Part shown: one piece after another, positions 57,179 to 64,000 of the stretch
Layout of the letters: each line of letters starts with the position of its first letter
How positions within the stretch are numbered: the first letter of the stretch is position 1
Source: Larix kaempferi
Taxonomy: Eukaryota > Streptophyta > Pinopsida > Pinales > Pinaceae
Direction of reading: 5' to 3'
Length of the DNA: 64,000 nt
Assembly: GCA_027924585.1 (NCBI GenBank)
Contig: BSBM01000186.1
Span: 6,882,001 to 6,946,000 of the forward strand
The notes under the pieces: model-generated
What the model saw: the letters and a program-made list of their open reading frames with translations, nothing else
Told to the model about the DNA's origin: nothing
The model's database searches: none
Made by a program: the position numbers and the translations under genes

Positions 57179-60119
57179 GTATGTGTTAAATTCTTCTGTA
57201 AACACTTCTCTTCCCCTGCTATCTTTTTCAGTTGCAAGTAGTTCTTCAGCAAATGTCATTCGTCTCGCTTGAATTAGATCGTGTTCGCCCTTATTTTCTG
57301 GGATTTCTTTGGGTGTTGATTTGAACTTTTTCTTATTTTTTAGGGTGTGTATTCGTCATGAGATTGCCCTGTGTTATGAAACACAACCAACAGAAATTAA
57401 ATGGAGAAAATGATGATCATGGATGTTCTTTTTGTTGGGAATGGACACCCCACCACCGACAGATATTATCTTCATCGTTGGTAGCGTGAATTTCTGTCAC
57501 AACTCGAAGGAAACTTTTCTGTGGACAACCTGTTATCATTATTGCCTTTCGGATATTTGTTGTTATATTGTTTGAAAAATCCCATTATTGTTAATGGATT
57601 TCATATATGTTATTTGGTTTGTTGATTTTGAGCAGTGATTAATCGGTATTCGTCCAATATGTTTGAGAAGGGCTGCACAACGTGTGCCATTTTTCCATAT
57701 GGTTGGCCGATCATACAAAAGGGACTTGACTCAATGACTCGATTTCATGTTGGATGATGGGCACTTAAAGGTAGGTATATTTAATATGATTTGTTAATGT
57801 GATTTGTTTTAATGAAATGAAGGAAAGAAGAAGTAGATCAAATTAATAGATTATTTTGTTTTAATTGTTTTGATAGTTTTATTTTAGAAATATATTTTAC
57901 ATAACTCTGTATAAGAAAACAAAACACATAAAAGAAATGCATTAGATAAATTAAATTTAATACATTAAATTTGATATAAATACTTTTAAAGTGTGTTTTT
58001 TAATGGAAATATTATATTTATTAAACCTATTATGATGGAAGTTGAAAAGGAATATTAAATCTAACTAGCTCTCTTCATAAAATTGGGTTTAAGCTCAAAG
58101 CCTACCTACCACTGAGCCTCACCAATAGAGGCTCCTATCTTCTCATTTTTATAACTACATAGAACTAATATTTGGAGGATATTGAATTTTCAAAGAAAAT
58201 CCACCAAGGAGGGAAGAATTGTTATGTTGCCTAAACAAATTGTTGTAAGAAAATGGAGCAATGGATGCCGAGTTCGACAGGTTCTCTCTGCGTAACTGCG
58301 TACCCATAGGATCATCACCCTCTCCCCCTTCCATTGGGGTTTGCAGCCCGTTCTCTGCTGAGAGGAACATTCACATGGCACGGAAACAACAGCTAGATGC
58401 TCCCTAATGGTCCTCTGCTTGCCAGGGTAACATTGTGTCTATACTCGTATTGCCTGAGGTCGAGCTACCTTTAAGGTTTGTGCCAAGTGTTTTGAGTCTG
58501 CCTTGGATTCCGTGTCTTAACTTTATTAAATTAAAAATCAGATGAATGACAATATTTTTTCTATTGTGATTTTCATAATTTTTTTTTTATTTTCATAAAT
58601 TTTTATAAATTTATTTCTGATTTTCATAAATTTTTATTTTTATCAGTGTGTAGAATTAAATTATTTATGTGAGTATATTTTTACCAGATGTAAATTTTTT
58701 TGTGATAATATCTGTGATCTGGCATTTTGTCTAGTAATGTTCACATTTGGTATCTCTTTTATTCAGCCTAAATATATCACAGATTCTTCAACTATTTGTT
58801 TAAACTTTTATATCAACACTATTCCTGTGGTAATGTTCACATTTGGTATTTCTTTTATTCGTTCTAAATATATATATCATGGATTCTTCAATTATTTGTT
58901 TAAACTTTTATAGGGTTATTTCGCACACTTCTACACTCTTTTTCATTCCTAGTTTTTAGATGAGGAAAATCATATGATATTCTGTAAAATATTTAATTCA
59001 ATTTTTTTTATTTAATATACATATGGTAGAGGTGATTATTGCCCTAAATTAGGGTTGGTAGTAGAGAGTCCTCTTCAATATAAAATACTCCGTTATTTTA
59101 CCATCCTTACACATTAAGTACATTTCAAACAAGAAATATAGAGCCACGTACCTATTTTATTTTTTAAACAATTTTCTAGTTTATTATTTTGTAGTTGATT
59201 TAAGTTTCTTTGTATTGTAATAAGATATATCCATTTTTTAAGTAACACTTTATTTTTTTATCTGTTTTTAAATTTTATTAAATTATTCCAAATGCTAAAT
59301 GTAGAAATGAATAATTAAAGATTGATTTTCGCATACCTTTTATCGCATGATTTTGTTGTTTTTAAGTTAGATATGTGATTGAAAATAGAATAATGATTAG
59401 AATGAGAGTAGTGTTATTGTTTTAATTTTTATTTAAAAATATATTTTATTCCATAACTTAGTTATCTTGAAATCTCTCTTTATTATATTATTAAAATTTA
59501 TTTAGTTTTTTTTTTTTAAGTTAGACATATGATAAGAAATAGAGTAATGATGAGAATGAGAGTAGTATTATTTTTCCTAATTTTTATTTAAAAAAAAAAA
59601 TATTTTTTTTAAAGAATTAATTCTCTTGAAATCTCTTTATTATATTCTTCTAATTTATATAGATGATGGATATGGTTAGTCCATTATTATTTATGGATGT
59701 ATTATTTAAGAACATGTAAAATATAAATATGTTTTTTTAATGCATGCTTTAATGAAAATATTTCTAATAGATGCACATGTAAAGTATATTAAAATTGTGA
59801 GGAGTATATTATTTTTCTTTCTTTCTTATAGTGTTATTTATTTATATTATTATAGTATAGTACTTTGATATATTTTATTGCGATGGATCTTATAGAGGGG
59901 TGCACAAGAGAGGGGTCAAAGTAAGGGAAGAATCATTTATGAGGAAGGTAAGGGTAGCTGAGGGAGTTTGGGAGTGGTAAAGGAGGAGAACATGGGAGAG
60001 GAAGGAAACAAATAAATAAAGACAAACATATGAAGATGGTGGGTTATAGAAGGAGTAGGTAGGGATGTGAGAAAAAGAAAAAGAAAAGATACGGAGGACA
60101 ATAAGGAAGGGAGGATGGC

Positions 60120-61556
60120 GAACAATTGAAGGGTAGAGGAGGCATGGGGTGTAGCAAAAGGTGGAGGAGTGGGAGAGAGTGCAAGGGCCATGGGTCGAGA
60201 GGAGAAAAGGAAGGAAGAAGGAGGAGGGGGAGGGGGAGGGGGAGGGGGAGTGAGAGGAGGATGAGGGAGTCGGGGGGGGAGGAAGTGAAGGGGAGGTAGA
60301 GGGATAGTGATGGGTGGATGAGGAGGAGGGGTGAGGGGGAGGGGGAGAGGGAAGGGAAGAGAGGAGGAGGAGGAGGAGAGGGAAAAGTGAGGGGAAATGA
60401 GGGGGATGGGGGAGGGGAGGAGTGGGAAGGTGGAGAGGAGTGCAGAAGGGGGTAAAGTCGGATGGTGGAGGCAGGGAGGGGGAGATGAGGATGTGGGGAG
60501 GTAGTAGGGATATGGGGAAAGGAGGAGGAGGAAGGGGGATGGGGAGAGCAGGGGTAGGCAGGAGGGGGAAGGGGATGGGAAGAGAGGGGGTAGCGGGAGG
60601 GGGTATGAGGAGGAGGGGATAGGGGGAGTAGGGTGGAGGAGGATTGGAGAGGGGGAGAGAGGGGGAGGTGAGAGGGGGAGTAGGTGGGAGGGGAGGGTGG
60701 GAGTAGGGGGGGGGGGTATGAGGAGGAGGAGGGAAGAGGGGGAAGAGGACAAGAGAGGGGGAGTAGGGTGGAGAGGGATGGGGAGAAGGGTAGTAGTGGG
60801 ATGGGGGAGGGGGAGAGGGATGGGGGGAGGGTTAGTAGGGGGATGGAGGAGGGGGAGGGGAGTAGGGATGAGGGGGATGGGGAGAGGAGAGATGGAGAGA
60901 AAGAGATTAGTGGGAGGGAGTATGAGGTGGTGGGGGAGGGGGAGTGGGTTAGTAGGGGGAGAGGATAGGGGGAGAGAGGGGGAGGTGATAGGGGGAGTAG
61001 GGGGAGGGGTATTGGGATAGGGGTAGTAGGGGGAGTAATGGGGTAGGGGATGAGAGAGGGGGAGCGGATTGGGTGGGGAGAGGGAGAGTGGGGTGGTAGG
61101 GGGAGTAGGGAGAGGGGAGAGGGGGATTAGGGGCGAGGGGGAGGAGGATGGGGAGAGGGGGAGTGGGGGGGAGGGCGATGGGTAGAGGGGTAGTAGGGGG
61201 AGTAGGGAGAGAGGAGAGGGGGATTAGTCGGGGAGGGCGAGGGAGAGTAGGGGGGAGGGGGATGGGGATAGGGGTAGTAGGGGGATGGGAGATGGGGAGA
61301 GAGGGAGTAGGTGGGTATGAGGAGGAGGGGGATGGGGATGGGGAGAGGGGGAGGTGGTATGAGAAGGATCAGGAGGACAGGGAGAGGGAGTGGAGGCGAG
61401 GGGGATGGGAGGCAGGTGGGTGTGAGGAGGGGCATATGGGAGGGGAGGGAAGAGGGATATAGGGAGGAGGGAGTGGGAGACAAGGTGGAGGGGAGAGGGG
61501 GTCTAGGATGTTCGAGGGGGAGGGGAGGGGGTGTGAGGGGTAGAAGATGAGGAGGA
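60120..61556 (+). repeat. Homopurine (G/A) tract, repeat A copy 2
   Basis: About 1.4 kb, the same character as 12480-14303 but shorter and differing in unit order. It ends the repeat. The complement reads only as Pro/Ser/Leu and is not a gene. Confidence 0.9.
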
Positions 61557-62435
61557 TGGTGGGTTCTGCTACATCGACACGATGCCCATCAATGATACCC
61601 TGGCCATGAGCATAGCTCAGGACAGGTGTAGTTGCTCCACCAACAAGCTGAAGAATCTCCCTCTAAGCCAAGAGATAATCAAACTCGCGACTTGACATCG
61701 TTGGGAAAACCCTTGCCAAAACCCTTCATCCAAATGGCCACAAACCACGTGACTGCCAAAGAGTGCATTTAATATAGACAACTACCATGATAGGACACCA
61801 TTGCGAATTGAAAATCATATCGTATAGTTTTTGGGGTTCAAGCATTTAGTTAAGTATCATAAAGGACAAAGACCTCAACCCTAACATATTTAGCACCAAT
61901 GGTGTTTTTCTTCCACCTTGAGAATTTTACATGATGAAACTATTCACAAAATAACCACGAGGGACACCTGCGAGGAAATGTCAAATAAGTATGCAATAGC
62001 AGAATCGCTAAGTAAGACCACAGGTCTCAAACATTCACACCTTACCTCTCGGCGACTTCGCCAGGAGTGCTTAGATTAACCCCAAAGTTTCAGGGAAATT
62101 CAACTTCACTCATCAAGTTCATCAAACCTGAGGATTAACATTCAAACAATTGAGATTTTAAAACATACATTTAAAGTGCACAAGAAGCAAAATGACTGCT
62201 AGTATTATCTCATGACTACACTCTGCAATCATACTCAACATAATCACTTCCGCATTGACAAGCATGACCAATGAGAACTACCTTGTTAGATATTCTCCCA
62301 AACACTTAGATACTGAATGCAATACCGATACCCTTTTTTTATAGCACCGAAGTTGTTTCATAAATTATAATTGGTGTTAGGCATATTTGCAAGGTGAAGG
62401 AATTTTTTTTTTATTCTATTATTTTTAGGGACATT
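61557..62435 (+). repeat. Gypsy-5 5' LTR, 3' part
   Basis: Ends ATTTTTAGGGACATTA at about 62435, just before the primer site. Around 61960-62110 it has a block (CCTGCGAG, GCTAAGTAAG, TACCTCTCGGCGAC) that matches in order a block of the 4.4-kb LTR at 52525-52625, so the two LTRs belong to related families. The left part is cut by the end of repeat A, so its true start is not visible. Confidence 0.6.
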
Positions 62436-62440
62436 AGAAG

Positions 62441-62452
62441 TGGTATGAGAGC
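62441..62452 (+). promoter_or_regulatory. Gypsy-5 primer-binding site (tRNA-iMet, one mismatch)
   Basis: TGGTATGAGAGC, differing from the usual TGGTATCAGAGC by one base, placed five bases after the LTR end. This sets the element on +. Confidence 0.8.
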
Positions 62453-62623
62453 CCAGCTACAAAACTAAGTGACCTATTGGGCTCATTACAAACATTCGAT
62501 GCAGATATTCAGTAAATAGAAACATGCATTTGTGAAATTGTTATTTTTATAAGAGGAGTAAACTAACAGATTTTTCTGTTCTTGACACTTATATAGCATT
62601 GCAGGTACATTCATTGTCTAAAA

Positions 62624-64000
62624 ATGAATGTAGAACCGGGTAGTAGCATACATGAAAATTTGAACTCGCCACCATGAGAGCAAGAAATTGTGGTCGAACT
62701 CAACTCGGATTTAATGAAATCGATGCAAAACCTACAGGCAGAATTCCAAAGTTTCAGAGATGAGAACATGCAAGAAAGAAGAGAGCAGCAAGTTATAAAT
62801 GAAGACTTACTCCAAATATTAATAAGGGCAAAGCCCCATGAATAGCCTACTCTCTTAGTCAACACTTTTAAGACAGGAAACTACCACCCAAGGGAATCTT
62901 CCAGTCATAAGAGAGAAGAGCAGGAAGAACACTAGCCAAAATCAATGGAAGAGGAATGTAAGGACTCTTCCAATGATGATGGTTAAACACCTCCTTGCAA
63001 GAGAAGGAGGAAGAGTGACGATAGTTTGTAAGGAGAATTCAGGAAGATAAGAGCCCCAACTTATGATGGAGAGATAAAATCTAGGGAAAAGGCTGAAGAG
63101 TGGCTACTAGGAATGAATAAATACTTCAAGGTTCATAATTACTCCAGTGAAATACAAGCCCGACTAGCCATCTACAACATGAATGGTAAGGCTTCCAAAT
63201 GGTGGCAGGACTTGAAGCACACCAAAGGACAAGAATTGAGAGACATAACCTATTCTAGGACAAATATATGTCTGAAAGATTCTTTGATAAGAAAATTAAA
63301 GAATTTCATGAGTTGAAAATGGGCTCTCTGACAATGGAAGCATTCATAAACCGATTCTTGGACTTGCTGCACTATGTGCCATACATTAAAGACGAGAAGG
63401 TCAAAATTCAACAATTCTTGGGAGGGCTGCCACCAAACTTTAGAGAAAAGATAGAGTTTGACATGCCCAAAACCCTTGATGTGACCTTACATAAAGCAAG
63501 GTTGTGTTATGAACATGGACAACCAAGGAATGACAACATCAACAGAAATAGAGATAGGTTTAGAACCTTCTCGGACAACCGCAGACTGAGTTTTAGAGCT
63601 CCACATTATCGAAAACATAACAATAGTTTTCTGCCCAATAGAGGCTTCAACCGACCTCAAGCATGACCAAGTGCACCCCCACCACCTGTCAATAGGCCAG
63701 TTTTCAATAAAGGGAAAAAATCTATCCCACCAACTGTTTCTTGTTGGAAATGCCAAGGGCCACACTACTACAGAGACTGCCCCAGCAAAACAGATGGAGT
63801 TTTACACAACGTCTAGGCATAACCTACCGTAGGAGACATGGAAAAGACACCAAGGATTTATGCCGCTCTTGATGGTCGATAGACAGATCAAGCCATCATG
63901 GTGGAAATAGAGGGTAAGATCTCTAACACTGCCATGTCAGTTTTAATAGATCCCGGTGCTTGCTAAAGCTATATCTCCCCTAAGTTAGTGGACAATTGTA
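62624..64000 (+). pseudogene. Gypsy-5 gag and start of protease (cut by window end)
   Basis: Gag from the ATG at 62624. An N-terminal part rich in Glu and Gln has stops near 62675, 62842, 62933, 62984 and 63029. The capsid domain (A-E-E-W-L near 63092, K-W-W-Q-D near 63200, then G-G-L-P-P-N-F near 63420) crosses a frameshift near 63266. A zinc knuckle C-x2-C-x4-H-x4-C lies at about 63742-63783. Near 63940 a protease loop reads D-P-G where D-S/T-G is usual, followed by a TAA. The sequence then runs out, so pol is not visible. It is a chromovirus-type gag by its knuckle and primer site. Confidence 0.8.

Larger units (their letters stand above)
56400..61556 (+). repeat. Repeat A, copy 2
   Basis: Direct copy of 8305-14303, about 48 kb away. 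It is shorter: it lacks a segment corresponding to about 9740-9990 and has about 180 bp where copy 1 has about 490 bp of other sequence (56705-56884 against 8630-9118). It keeps the exon-like piece intact (57038-57178). The homopurine tail ends at about 61556, followed by LTR sequence of another gypsy, whereas copy 1 is followed by gypsy-2. Confidence 0.8.

Overview
The window looks like a gene-poor, retrotransposon-packed stretch of a large plant nuclear genome. I found no intact cellular gene, no tRNA or rRNA, and no bacterial-style operon. The coding matter is almost all decayed Ty3/gypsy, Ty1/copia and LINE sequence. The plant assignment rests on initiator-Met primer sites beside copia and gypsy LTRs, a LINE with a C-terminal RNase H, a plant-mobile-domain gene, and a chromodomain gypsy. 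A gymnosperm-like genome is a reasonable inference (many old, diverse, nested elements and very long LTRs), but it is not proven here.

Layout. 1-3240: gypsy-1 on +, one continuous but stop-ridden gag-pol frame with the reverse transcriptase (RT) deleted, then a polypurine tract and 3' LTR. 3240-7279: a 5'-truncated LINE whose ORF2 frame runs on for about 390 codons after RNase H. 7280-8300: AT-rich, empty. 8305-14303: repeat A copy 1, a 6-kb non-autonomous repeat with a captured exon-like piece and a homopurine tail. 14304-18715: gypsy-2 on +, with a gag carrying five zinc knuckles and a possible small intron. 18716-20850: minisatellite and noncoding DNA. 20855-21920: decayed coiled-coil ORF on -. 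21921-24294: noncoding.

24295-38296 is the best-defined element: Copia-1 on -, with two 500-bp LTRs, a TTAAC target-site duplication, PBS, PPT, gag and pol. Its RT lacks the catalytic Y-x-D-D block. Copia-2, a related element in the same orientation with its own LTRs, PBS and PPT, sits inside Copia-1 gag (29771-36741). Both carry a 1.4-1.6 kb minisatellite-rich region between pol and PPT.

38302-44975 holds gypsy-3 on - (protease, RT, RNase H, integrase), a second RNase H domain downstream of integrase, and then a plant-mobile-domain gene on + with its own TATA box and an apparent intron, converging on pol. This arrangement is the most interesting in the window. 45058-47627 is an LTR plus a Tat/Ogre-type primer site and leader on +. 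47628-53019 is the 3' end of a chromodomain gypsy with a candidate 4.4-kb LTR. 53030-54020 is a GT-rich tract with telomere-like words. 54020-56400 is AT-rich. 56400-61556 is repeat A copy 2, in the same orientation as copy 1. 61557-64000 is an LTR end, a PBS, and the gag and start of protease of another gypsy on +, cut by the window edge.

The elements do not form a working pathway; they record successive insertion and decay. The recurrent damage is nonsense mutation of Gln, Arg and Trp codons by C-to-T or G-to-A change, as expected for heavily methylated, silenced plant repeats.
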